DNA from: Ornithodoros turicata
Taxonomy: Eukaryota; Arthropoda; Arachnida; Ixodida; Argasidae
Assembly (NCBI RefSeq): GCF_037126465.1
Contig: NC_088202.1
Location: 106,113,962-106,177,961, forward strand
DNA length: 64,000 bases
Direction: 5' to 3'
The translations under genes were made by a program, and so were the position numbers. Of this stretch, positions 54,594 to 64,000 are shown one piece after another. Position 1 is the stretch's first letter. The number at the start of each line of letters is the position of its first letter. A model generated the notes under the pieces. The model had not been told where the DNA came from, ran no database searches, and was given only the letters and a program-made list of their open reading frames with translations.

Positions 54594-56388
54594 GTAAGTG
54601 CTCGACCTTCCTTATAGCAACTATGGAACAAACTTTTAGGTGCTTTAGAATGGCACAGAGAACATAAACATAATCGACCAGATATAAGCCACTAGATATT
54701 AATGGGTGACGTCACAATGCATACACCACATAGTGCCCTGAAACTTCAGTGGAAGTGTGCGCAAGAAAAATATCAATAGACTTCTAGAAATTGTCAACAC
54801 TATTGTCACCCCTTAATGCCACTTCCGCTTAACGCCGCCAAGGACGTTTACTGTAAATGTACTGTAAGTCGTTGATTTTCGTGGAACATATTTTCGCATT
54901 TTGGCAGAGGCCTTAGTTGAGAAACAGTTTGCAGGAACTTAAACTTGCAGAAAATTTGGGCTTATGTTTTTCCATGACCTCAGACATCAGCCCTTCGAAG
55001 CTATACATTCGAACAAAGACCAAGCCACTTTGTGATGACAGCAGAATCCCTCGCCGTAAGATTCTCCTGCTTAGTCATCGGCGGGGTTAGCGAACGTGGG
55101 CCCTGTGTGCTAGGACAGTAGCCAGGTGGCTGGAAGAACCCTAGGTACATAGTCTCACGTTAAGAGCTTTTGTGACATTGTGTGTGGCTAGGATCTCTCC
55201 CAGACCTCATTAACGGATATAAACTAGCCAGTACCCATCTCGGCCGCAACCTGCCATGGCGCAATGTCGCTGTTACGTTATTTTAAACGTGTCCAGGATG
55301 TATCTGCAGGGTCCCCACTCACGGTTGGACTGCCTGACCCGAGGTTCTTCAGGTGAGAGAGAGAGAGATCTGTTTGTGTCAGTCTATGACCTTGTTGTAG
55401 AAGCAACAGCCAGAGTCAGTCTATTTATAGTAAACCTGTATTTACTTCGCGGATACTTAAATGAGCAAATTTTTGTGCTCGCGATGAATGCAAAAGAAAA
55501 AAAACAACACTTTTACAGTATCATATTTACTCGCATGATCTGCGCACTTTTTCTCCCCCCAAAAAAGTCGGGAAAGTTGGGGTGCGCAAATCGCGCTGAA
55601 AAGTTTGTTACAATATTCAGACGCCGCAGAATTTTGATGTTGACGTTATCACTGCATTGCGCAAGCGCAAGGTAAGTACCCAAGTTCTGCGCAACTGCCA
55701 ACAGTTGCGAGGCAAAATGCTGTCCCACTACCACTTGCATACCGGTGAAATACGTCGAGACGCTGCTAGAAGTTGCCGCTCGTCGCACTTGACAACCGAA
55801 AGCACGCTATGTTCGCCAACTTTGTCATGTTGTGCTGCAAGGTTTGTCGTGGCATGTTTGTCCAGCGTTTCTTTCCGCATTTTGTAGTTCGAGTGACAGT
55901 GTCGTCCAGGGCGTCGTTGAATCATTGCCCGAAAGAGTGCGCAACTCAAACGAAAGCACCGCAATAACTTCGGTAGCACTGACGGCGTTGCGAAAAACAA
56001 TCGCCATGGTCGCAGAGACGTGCGTGCAAGATATCCGTGTGCGAAAACGTGGGTGCACAAATTATGCACTTTTTTGTTTTGTTGTCATTTCTTATTGCTA
56101 AACTATGGGTGCACAAATTATGCGATGGCGCTTCCGGGGAACTGGGTCTTCCGTCTCGTATGTACCCGATGTTTGCATCTCCAGCTGAAAATAAACTTCA
56201 ACTTCAAACCCCTGGTTTGCTGCTGATGTCAGGTCTCCACCGGCTTGCTTCCGTAATCCTGTCGTGCTCAATTTTATCAATCTTGTACACCTAATTATTT
56301 TAGCTGAGTTGGAAATTGTTTGGTTAGTGCACACTTTCAGACGTCGAAACTCTTGCAGACATTTTTAGCCTTTACAATTTCATTTCAG
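54594..56388 (+). other. Intron 4 of the unrecognised gene
   Basis: GT-AG interval containing a Tigger-like MITE at about 55515-56126. A 140-codon frame from an ATG at 55256 has a donor-like CTTCAG/GTGAGAG downstream and a GGATATAAACTAG word upstream; it may be an LTR or another insertion rather than an exon, since its phase does not fit the gene. Confidence 0.5.
55515..56126. mobile_element. Probable Tigger-like MITE
   Basis: The left TACTCGCATGATCTGCGCAC and the inverted right CATCGCATAATTTGTGCACC are imperfect inverse copies with the GCATAAT/GCGCAC vocabulary of tick-type Tigger ends. GGGTGCGCAAATC and GGGTGCACAAATTATGC recur subterminally. The exact ends and TA sites are uncertain. Confidence 0.5.
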
Positions 56389-56675
56389 ATGCACAGCATC
56401 CTGGGGAATACAGGACAGCTGCCACGGGGGGAACTAGGACTGTGGGTGTCCAACAGAGCATGCAAAGTGCTCGTGAAGGTAAAACAAGCACTGTGGTCAG
56501 TGTGACTAGACAGAGGGTGGCTCCTGCAAGTGCAAGTGCTAGTGCTAGAACATCTTCTGTGATACAAAGTACACGGAACTGTTTGTCAAGGGACACAGCA
56601 AACGCACCAGAAAAACGCAACATAGTGAGCCTGAAGGCTCCTTCAGCTAGGAAGAAAATCTGCTGGGACAGGTAG
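56389..56675 (+). CDS. Unrecognised protein, terminal exon (basic tail)
   Basis: The acceptor is ACAATTTCATTTCAG. The first two bases complete a split aspartate codon from the exon ending at 54593. The exon is rich in Ser, Thr, Ala and Arg (including PASASASARTSS) and ends with KAPSARKKICWDR and TAG at 56673-56675. The tail looks disordered and basic. An AATAAA at 56841-56846 lies 166 bp downstream and fits as the polyadenylation signal. Confidence 0.72.
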
Positions 56676-56840
56676 CAGGTGCAGAATTAAATGTAATTAA
56701 TGAATGGTTCATGCAGCACAACAGGTGTACATTTGCTGAATTATCAAACAAAAGTCTCGACACAGTTCAGAGATTTACTCATCAGTGTTCATTTGTCACT
56801 GTATATGACATTTCATGCTACAATGTTTGGTATAACACTC

Positions 56841-56846
56841 AATAAA
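56841..56846 (+). terminator. Polyadenylation signal AATAAA
   Basis: Canonical hexamer 166 bp after the stop of the plus-strand gene, in A/T-rich sequence. Confidence 0.6.
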
Positions 56847-57374
56847 GTGAAGTTCTTTTTGAATGTGTCCATAGACTTTTTCTGAAACGTACAGCAAATT
56901 TTTAACGGTCAATGCATCGAGGATGGTAACGCTTGAGTACCAAGATCCTAAGGCCTAAGCAGTTCCTTCCTATGCAGTGGAAAGAAGAGGTTACGAAGCA
57001 AGCCAAGGTTCTCTGCATGCAGGGTTACAGCCTCCAGTAGGATAATGCAGTCGCCAACAGATTTTTCAGATTTCTAGAAGCCATGAAATTAGCAAAAACT
57101 TTTAGTCAATTACATAAATGCACTTTATTTCAAAAACCGACTTCAAACAAATATTTAAAGCGACTTTAAAAAAGCAAATCTATACGTCTCTGCTTGGCTG
57201 TGCGAACATGCAATGTGTTGCGTCAAATGTATCATTAGTATATCACCACAGCAATGATTGCCCCTGTGGAAGCAGGTGCATCAACGACATCCTTGTTGCT
57301 GCCGTTATATTTACCTTGTGTGTGTGTGTTGTCAGTGCCGAAGGCTACATTGATGATAACACGCAGAATGGGTG
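56847..57374. other. Interval between gene and LINE
   Basis: No gene or transposon end was recognised. A TG-rich stretch lies near 57318-57330. Confidence 0.4.
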
Positions 57375-58738
57375 GCGCGTTATTTATATCAGATCTTCCA
57401 CTTCTCCTATGAACACGGTGTGTTGTCCAAGGAATGGAAGTTAGCTAAAGTCGTGCCCATTCACAAAAAGGGTAAAGTCGATGACGTTGCTAATTATAGG
57501 CCTATTTCTTTAACAGTGGGGTGTTGTAAAGTCTTTGAGTACACTTTGTCCAAACACATGACCCAGTTCTTAGAAACAAATAGCATTCTATGTAATAATC
57601 GACATGGCTTTCGTCGATCGCGTTAGTCAGCTGATTAGCATAGTCAATCACTTTGCGTCGACTGTTAACAAGAATAGGCTAACGGACATTGTGTTTTTGG
57701 ACTTCAAAAAAGCCTTTGATAAGGTATCACATTTTAAACTCTCTTTAAAGATACAACATATTTTTAAAAATGAAAATGTCACAAACTGGATCATGAACTA
57801 CTTAAGTGACAGACGTCAGTACGTCTGTTTAAACTCTGGCGAATCTAAGGTGTTACCTGTTCTTTCTGGGGTCCACAGGGATCAGTTATTGGGTCACTTT
57901 TTTTCTTGATCTTCATTAACGCTATAACGACCGGAATTAAATCAAACATTAAACTCTTCTCGGACGACTGTGTACTATATAGAGAAATTAATTCACCTGA
58001 TGATCCATTTGTACTAAATAACGACTTAAATTTGATATCTAAATGGTGTCAAACATGGCAAATGCAACTGAATGTCAATAAGACAGTGTGTATGACGGTG
58101 TCACGAAAACGAGACATTCGTAAATTTAATTATTCCATTGAAGGAAATGGGATTAAACACGTTGCAGAATACAAATATTTGGGTGTTTTCATCGACAGCT
58201 GGTTAAGCTGGGATAGCCACATAGAACACATTATTAAGAAATGTACTTTTCGTGTAAACATATTGAGGAGAACGTTAAGATATGCCACGCTAGAGACTAA
58301 ACTATTAATTTATAAAGTCTCTATACGTCCAGTTTTAGATTATGCGGCTGTGGTATGGTTCCCCTTTCAGACGACTAAAATTAATGCTCTTGAAATGGTA
58401 CAAAGGAAAGCGGCAGGGTTTATATGCAGTAAATATTCCAGGGACCTTTCGGAATCCACGTTGTGTCGGGACTTGTGCCTAGAAAACTTAAGCAGTAGGG
58501 TCAAGGTTCAGCGACTGAAATTGTTTTGGCAGTTCCTGAATCATGAATTGATACTGAACGCTCCTGACATAGAAAGTCTGGCGCGACCTGGACCGTCAAG
58601 TACCAGACACTCGATGCACATCACACCTCCTTTCGCAAGGTGATAAATGATTGGAATAATCTGCTGCAAGATGTTGTTGTAATCAAAAACAGAACAGCCT
58701 TTCTCAACAAACTACATTCTTTATTATTACCATAAACT
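57375..58738 (+). pseudogene. LINE reverse transcriptase remnant
   Basis: RT motifs are in order: WKLAKVVPIHKKGK, NYRPISLTVGCCKVFE, HGFRRSR, DIVFLDFKKAFDKVSH, then a single-base loss at the PQGS motif (near 57870), and the catalytic KLFSDDCVLY at 57951-57980, where FADD is FSDD. WCQTWQMQLNVNKT and EYKYLGVFID follow, then LLIYKVSIRPVLDYAAVVWF. Frameshifts near 57622 and 57870 break the frame, so it is dead. The family copies its RNA at a nicked target. Confidence 0.85.
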
Positions 58739-58956
58739 TCAGAAAAGGGTGGGGGTGGCGTATATGATTTATCGTTGTCTTTGTTCGCAGTCGTGCTTTA
58801 ACCTGTACTGCCCTGTACTGTATTTTATTGAATTATCTCTACTGTCGATACTGCCCTTTTGATTTAAACGTATGGTACAAACTTCAATTTTCTGTTGTGC
58901 TGTGTTGTATATAGGTTGTGGCATAGCGTTATAATCCCGTAATTAGTGCTCTCACC

Positions 58957-59720
58957 TACAGTCAACCCTCGATTTATGAACCTTCGATTCCCTCGTTTTA
59001 TGAACACGAGCACGGGGAACCAAACTCTTTCCATTCATTTTTCCCTCGTTTTATGAACCTCGATATTCGAATAATGAACGGAATTTCTGGGAACCAACTA
59101 GGAGTTACCCAGTGTTTTTGCCCTCAATTTATGAACGGATCGGTCAGAGGTCAACAGAAACCTTCAAAGGGATAATTCCGTGGTCTTATGAATGACGCAT
59201 GAATGGACAAAACGATTTCCAGGTATTGCACCCTCGGTTCTTAACCCCTCGAAATCTGAACAACAAACGGGTTTTCCGGGGTCGAACAAGGTGCGACCAA
59301 GTGTTCCTGACCTCAGTTGATGAATAAGGTGGTCGCTGTCACCCGGAGATTAATAAACGGAGGTTAAAAAACCCGGAGAAAATCCGAGACCAGTCCAGTG
59401 CGAATGTAGTGACATCTCTTATTTCAAAGATTGACACAGTGGAAGGCATGGTCCAAAGCAAAATTAAATAATTTAGTATTGCATAATAAACAGAGTGTGA
59501 ATGCGCTAACCTTTGTTCTTTGTGAGATTGATACAGCAGAAGGCATGGTCAAAAGCAAAATCACACAATATATGGCATTATAAACACAATCCCAACTCGG
59601 AAATACTGTTGCATTTGCTCGATAGTACTCAGTTAACTGAATTTTCAATTTATGAATCCCTCGATTTATTAACGATTTTTCGGGGAACCGAGGGTGTTCA
59701 TAAATCGAGGGTTGACTGTG
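58957..59720. mobile_element. Non-autonomous Tigger element (760 bp)
   Basis: The element is 58959-59718, with ends CAGTCAACCCTCGATTTATG and the exact inverse at the right. TA precedes the left end; TG follows the right end, probably a mutated TA. The same ends flank 41350-44209. Subterminal words such as CCTCGTTTTATGAAC repeat several times. It contains a tandem duplication of about 96 bp at 59430-59600. No transposase. Confidence 0.9.
59430..59600. repeat. Diverged tandem duplication within the Tigger MITE
   Basis: GATTGACACAGTGGAAGGCA and GATTGATACAGCAGAAGGCA start two units about 96 bp apart; both go on with TGGTC, AAAGCAAAAT and ATAATAAAC/ATTATAAAC. Confidence 0.75.
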
Positions 59721-59832
59721 TATGTTATGAGTGTCAAGGCATGTACATACTCTCTTTATTTGTTACATCTGAAACTTGCTTGTTGTATCTGCCCTTCCTG
59801 CTACACATGCAGTATGGATAAATAAATTTAGT

Positions 59833-62656
59833 GTCAAACGGCGAAGTCACGTTAGTGTGGATATCATTGAATTTATGGCTTTGCCTCTACTAAGCACATC
59901 CATCGTAGCATCAGAGAGAATGGCATAAACCTGAGCGATGGGCAAGGTTACAAGAAAGACAGTGTTGTGTGTTTGTGCTGTATAAAACTTTGCTCATCGC
60001 TCAAGTGTATCATCATGGACAATCGTACCAACATCATAGACATCCTCACTTGAAAAATTGGTTTCTAAACATTTCTCGAGTCTCGGCCACACTATTGATC
60101 ACATTCGCGTTGTTGTTTTCCACTCCAGTTTCCATCCTGCAAGCGCACGAAAACGGGAAGAGAGTTGCCCGATACATTATCTGAACACTACCCATCCAAA
60201 AGGCCTAAACGAAAGATGGGTTTAGGCTTCTAATCAACTGTCGACCGGTGTTACACATGCGGCCCCCTAGCGGGCTGGGCAGTATGTTGAACATCTTCCG
60301 ACACTAGCCTTCTGCTTCCCCTTTTTCTGATGAGCGTCCACTCGAAACATCAAGTATTGTCATCCTACTTTTTTCTCTTTTTTAGGTACACTAGTCCCGG
60401 TTTCTACTCTTATTGTCACTTGAAGATGAGGTCAGAATTTCAGTATTTCCAATATTGAAAGATACGCATATCGAAGACATGTATCGAAAGGCAAGTTCTT
60501 GCAATGCGTCTGATGCGGAGAGTTCCGTTTTGGTCACGCAGAAATAACCTCTGCCTTCCCGCACGCGCACGCTTCTACGAAATGGCCTTCGCGTCGTAAA
60601 AGCAGTATGAAATACTGGGGGTACTGCCATGGTAATTCCCAACAACTATGCAAACTTCAAGTAAGAGGAGTACAAATAATCAAGCACATCATCCGAGGAA
60701 CCATCCAAATTATTGGACGTGGAAATAATATGGGGCGTTTGACGGTGCTAACAGCTTTATCAGAAAAATTCGAAAGTCTAAATTTTCGGAGTCCAAATTA
60801 TCGGTCAGCGACTGTAGATCCCAATCACAATCTCAAGGATGCTTCGCTCGAACTGAGCAGGTTAGGTTTGTTCCTTTGGGATTTGCTTCACGTGGCGTAG
60901 CATCCAAGATTGGTGTCGATGCCTACCACTCTAGGTAATGATCACAATGAAGTCAAGAAACCGAAATTCCCAAAGAAAAGCATCCATAGCAGTTGGAATT
61001 GCTGACATGTGGGTCTTCATCTACCATAAGGCAATGCTAGCTACCACAAAGCAAAGAATGATTCACACAGAGGCCTGCATAGTCCATTTTCCCTGATCAG
61101 GTTTATTTGTTGCACCATTTCATCAGCAAAGAGCTCCATTGAAAAGGCATGCACAAACACCCAGATCCTATGTACATGTCCCCATGAGCTCTCAACTGCA
61201 AAGCAAAATGGCTGAGTAAGTATGTAAATGAGCTGCACATATTGGTATCCAACCAACCAGCCATGGTGACTGAACAAAAATCATGCCCTCTTGTGTTAAC
61301 CACAATTACCCACTATATGATTACAGAAAAATCAGTGTCACGAAAAAAAAAAAAAAAAAAGTGCACTTTGTGCAAGATCCAAAGTGCACACTTTTTACTT
61401 GAATGCTACGGAGGCAGTTAAATGCTTTGATTTACCCTTTCCCTATACACATGCCATTGTAATATCACATTTAGCATTATTGTCCGTGCACCATTAGTAT
61501 ACCTCCACTTGTATACAGTGTAGCACAGTAACATTTTTAAATCTGTAAATACAAAGTACAATCAGCTCATTACTCTACAGCTCTCGGTTGGTGCGAAGTG
61601 AAAACCCTGTCTTAAAGTGAATGCCACCTATCTCAAAGGTGTGGAGCGATGCCTAGGGGCCGGACAGACAATAATGTGATTGCTAGCAAAGGCTTCGTCA
61701 AAGAGGAACTCATTTCTTATTTTGATTTTTGCATGAATATTACAATAGCCCAACACACTTAAGTGACAATCACATTCTGGAACAATGGTTCCGCTTTATA
61801 ATCACGTTTTGACAAGTTGCAAAACAGCCTTTGCTGCAGGTCTGAAGGTACAACACAACACCTTTGATGGGTTACGAGGAGGACAATGAAATTTAACAAA
61901 GCACATTACCTTTTGATGCATACACTTACAGTTGAAAAATACATTTGCTTGGGTTATCCGAGGTATAGAACAGAAAGGGTAATTAGGAGCTAAAAAAATG
62001 CACCAAGTTGCTTTTATTGGGTGGGCATCTGAATTACCCAGATAAGTGAAACTGTGTCATGACTGCATAACCTGGATGATATCAAGGGGAGCAACATGCG
62101 CATGAATAATGACATTATTAAATTCGAAGTACAGTACACACACTTGCCACGTACAAAAAGGAACGAACGTCGTTGAAGCCATATGCTGTCTTGCTACTGT
62201 ACAGGGATTAAAGATCTAACACCTCAAGTTAATGCGTAACGGTTCATCTCTCACACGCTGCACTGCACTGCAATGGTTCTTCAACATGTGCTGGCAACTT
62301 CACACAAATTGCTAATCTGAAGGATTTCCTAACCTTTAAAAGCAAACTTACATCCTCACATCATTATGGCAACTAGGTGTGTTAATACTTCTCTTCTGCA
62401 TTCCAAAGTACAAAAGAAATTGAGAAGGTGATGACCAGTATCACCACATACAGGAGGCAAATAAAAAGAGGAAAACCAAAAGGTAGACATACGATGACTA
62501 GAGGAAAGTTCACGAAACAGAAGGAGGGCATATAAAACAAAAAAAAACCGACCTTGTTGGTATTAATGGTTATTTACTGTAGTTTCATGCTTCAAGCTTT
62601 CTGGGATGGTAGGCATTAACCACTCAGTACAAGCTTTCAACAAAATTTATCTGAAG
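59833..62656. other. Mostly unassigned, no gene supported
   Basis: An A run followed by a small hairpin (GTGCACTTTG, nine bases, CAAAGTGCAC) lies at about 61358-61390. AAATTATCGGTCAGCGACTG then TA near 60796-60818 resembles the right end of another TA-flanked MITE, but no left end was found. A minus-strand frame of 84 codons at 60391-60645 has no match. The 3 kb otherwise shows no recognised coding or RNA gene. Confidence 0.4.
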
Positions 62657-63278
62657 TACAGGGTGAATTTAGCAAAGGTTACACATTTTGGTCGCATCGT
62701 AAAAATAGATAACGTCTCCGGGGCTTCAAACTTTGCAGACTGGTAGTCATTCGCCTAAAGTTTTATCCATATTTTTTTCCAAATGCTTTCACTTTGTAGA
62801 AACAAAGTTAGAAGCAAAGCAAATTCTCACCCCATGCATTTCCTATAGCCTGTACCGCCCCGCAAACCGCCATTTTTTTCCTCTGCTTCACGTTCACATC
62901 ACCATGTATAGGTGGCGCTGCTTCGAAACCCCGCATCTGGTCCATCTGGTTGTTGGTTGTTAAATTGGTTCTGGTTTTGCTTCGTCTCCAGGCATCGCCA
63001 CCTATACGTGGTGATGTGAACGCGAAGCAGAGAGAGGGGAAAAAAATGGCGGTTTGCGGGTGGTATTGCCCATAGGAAATGCAAGGGGTGAGAATTTGCT
63101 TTGCTTCTAACTTTGTTTCTACAAAGTGAAAGCATTCGGAAAAAAATATGGCTAAAAAATATGGCTAAAACTTCCAGGCAAATGACTATCAGTCTGCAAA
63201 GTTCGAAGCCCCGGAGACGTTATCTTATATTTTTACGACTTGACTGAAATGTGTAACCTTTGCTAAATTCACCCTGTA
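62657..63278. mobile_element. Large near-palindromic MITE flanked by TA
   Basis: The element is 62659-63276 (618 bp). The ends are CAGGGTGAATTTAGCAAAGG and its inverse, flanked by TA. The arms are inverted copies over about 285 bp each, with matching blocks such as CGTCTCCGGGGCTTC/GAAGCCCCGGAGACG and CACTTTGTAGAAACAAAGTT. The unpaired centre is only about 50 bp (62930-62985). No protein is encoded; frames at 62733-63135 are mirror images of the arms. Confidence 0.9.
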
Positions 63279-64000
63279 GGTGGCCACCAACGGACTGACT
63301 GGTCTTTCAACCACAAGGACCACATGTTACACAGTGGAAGGTCCTTGGGCGGCGGCTTACCACTGGAAAAACTGTGTGTGGCGACTTCCTCTCCCTACTG
63401 CACGAATCCCACTCCAGTCCACACTTCGAACATCGCAGCAAGTTGTGGTGACTGTGGCAATGCCTGCTTATACCACCCCATAAAATTACTCTCTTCTGTA
63501 CATTTTGCAGCTACAGCTGACACTTCTTTCAAAGGCTCCTCCAAAAAATGTAACAAATGGAGAGCTCTGAGCCTCTCTACCACATACTCTATCACACTCT
63601 TTCAACTTTGTGCAAGGAAAACTGTATTGCACCCACCCACACTGCGTGCGTGCTTCGTTGGCACAATGTGTGCAAGAGACACACTGAACAAGATAATGCC
63701 CACAAAAAAAAAAGAAAGGCATAGGAAAAGTTCAGAACCAAAATGTGCAATTAGAACAGGTGGCATTCAGAGATGTTACATACCCACTTTTGGATAACAA
63801 GGTTGTTACTCCACTGTGATCTGTAGTGGTTCACACTGATGGAGCATATACTGTGCAGTGAAACATTAACTGAAATGATATCTGCATGGCCCAAAAAGAT
63901 GGCCGACATTTGAAATATGGGCCTCACCAAAAATATTCACTTTCATTTTGGACTGTTATAGTTCAAACGGTTTTGTTGCCTTCATTTGGTGACCTCTTAC
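63279..64000. other. Unassigned window end
   Basis: A 157-codon plus-strand frame at 63324-63797 and a shorter minus-strand frame overlap each other. Neither has a family match, and the composition is ordinary. I leave it uncalled; an exon of a gene extending past the window cannot be excluded. Confidence 0.3.

Larger units (their letters stand above)
57375..59832 (+). mobile_element. 5'-truncated jockey/CR1-like LINE, split by a Tigger MITE
   Basis: The insertion starts inside the RT domain at about 57375. It continues to a FLNKLHSLLLP-like end near 58735 and a 3' UTR. The UTR is interrupted at 58957 by the TA-flanked MITE, resumes after 59718, and ends with a GGATAAATAAATTT tail near 59832. 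No RNase H is present, unlike the I-like LINEs elsewhere in the window. Confidence 0.8.

Noticed and set aside
55256..55675. Extra exon of the unrecognised gene
   Set aside because: It would break the phase between 54593 and 56389, and its surroundings (TATA-like word, adjoining MITE) look like inserted sequence.
62733..63135. Frames on opposite strands with similar sequence as a gene pair
   Set aside because: They are the two arms of one palindromic MITE.
63324..63797. 157-codon plus-strand frame as a gene
   Set aside because: No family match, overlapping minus-strand frame, atypical start, no splice support; left unassigned.
1..64000. Bacterial operons, phage or plasmid functions
   Set aside because: Intron-bearing genes, SINEs, LINEs and TA/8-bp duplications of eukaryotic transposons; no ribosome-binding-site-led gene clusters.

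Overview
This window looks like chromosomal DNA from an arthropod, most likely a hard tick or a close chelicerate relative. That is an inference from the repeat set: a tRNA-derived SINE of the kind common in ticks, RNase H-bearing I-like LINEs, several pogo/Tigger, hAT and mariner families, and genes with GT-AG introns. There is no sign of bacterial gene organisation. Nearly everything is repeat, and most open frames longer than 100 codons are transposon remnants.

Layout. 1-5102: degraded I-like LINE, plus strand. 5103-6160: no gene seen. 6160-11460: fossil monomers of a 182-bp satellite, interrupted by a TGAGCA-type minisatellite, an internally deleted hAT element (8360-9449, perfect 8-bp target duplication) and SINEs. 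11467-14842: about 18.5 copies of the intact 182-bp satellite with a three-monomer higher-order pattern. 15462-17852: second hAT element, loaded with a SINE (itself split by a TTAA-flanked element), a fold-back element and a LINE tail. 18014-26513: Ty3/gypsy element, minus strand, with 130-bp LTRs and a tRNA-Leu primer site. Its 5' LTR is broken by two separate LINE insertions, one of which still has about 1,117 codons without a stop. It sits against two phase-compatible putative exons of an unrecognised gene (26514-27448). 27449-35169: mostly non-coding, with small MITEs and homopolymer G runs. 35178-39791: a hAT-type MITE, then a 4.2-kb inverted-repeat structure containing a ZMYM/DUF4371-type hAT remnant and a mariner. 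40185-40905: LINE fragment. 41350-44209: a Tigger element split by a nearly intact pogo element whose transposase is whole apart from one frameshift. 44641-56846: the only convincing host genes. 57375-59832: CR1/jockey-like LINE split by a Tigger MITE. 62659-63276: near-perfect palindromic MITE.

Host genes. Two genes lie head to head about 1 kb apart. On the minus strand, two exons (47249-47479 and 44641-44886) encode a small zinc-domain protein resembling part of RNF180/DUSP12. On the plus strand, five exons from 48437 to 56675, all joining in consistent phase with GT-AG sites and followed by an AATAAA, give a 732-residue protein I do not recognise: a long low-complexity N-terminal half, a folded middle and a basic tail. 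Its introns have collected several DNA transposons.

The best candidates for undescribed biology are the unrecognised 732-residue protein with its divergent zinc-domain neighbour, and the 182-bp satellite with its A-B-C higher-order structure and surrounding fossil monomers.
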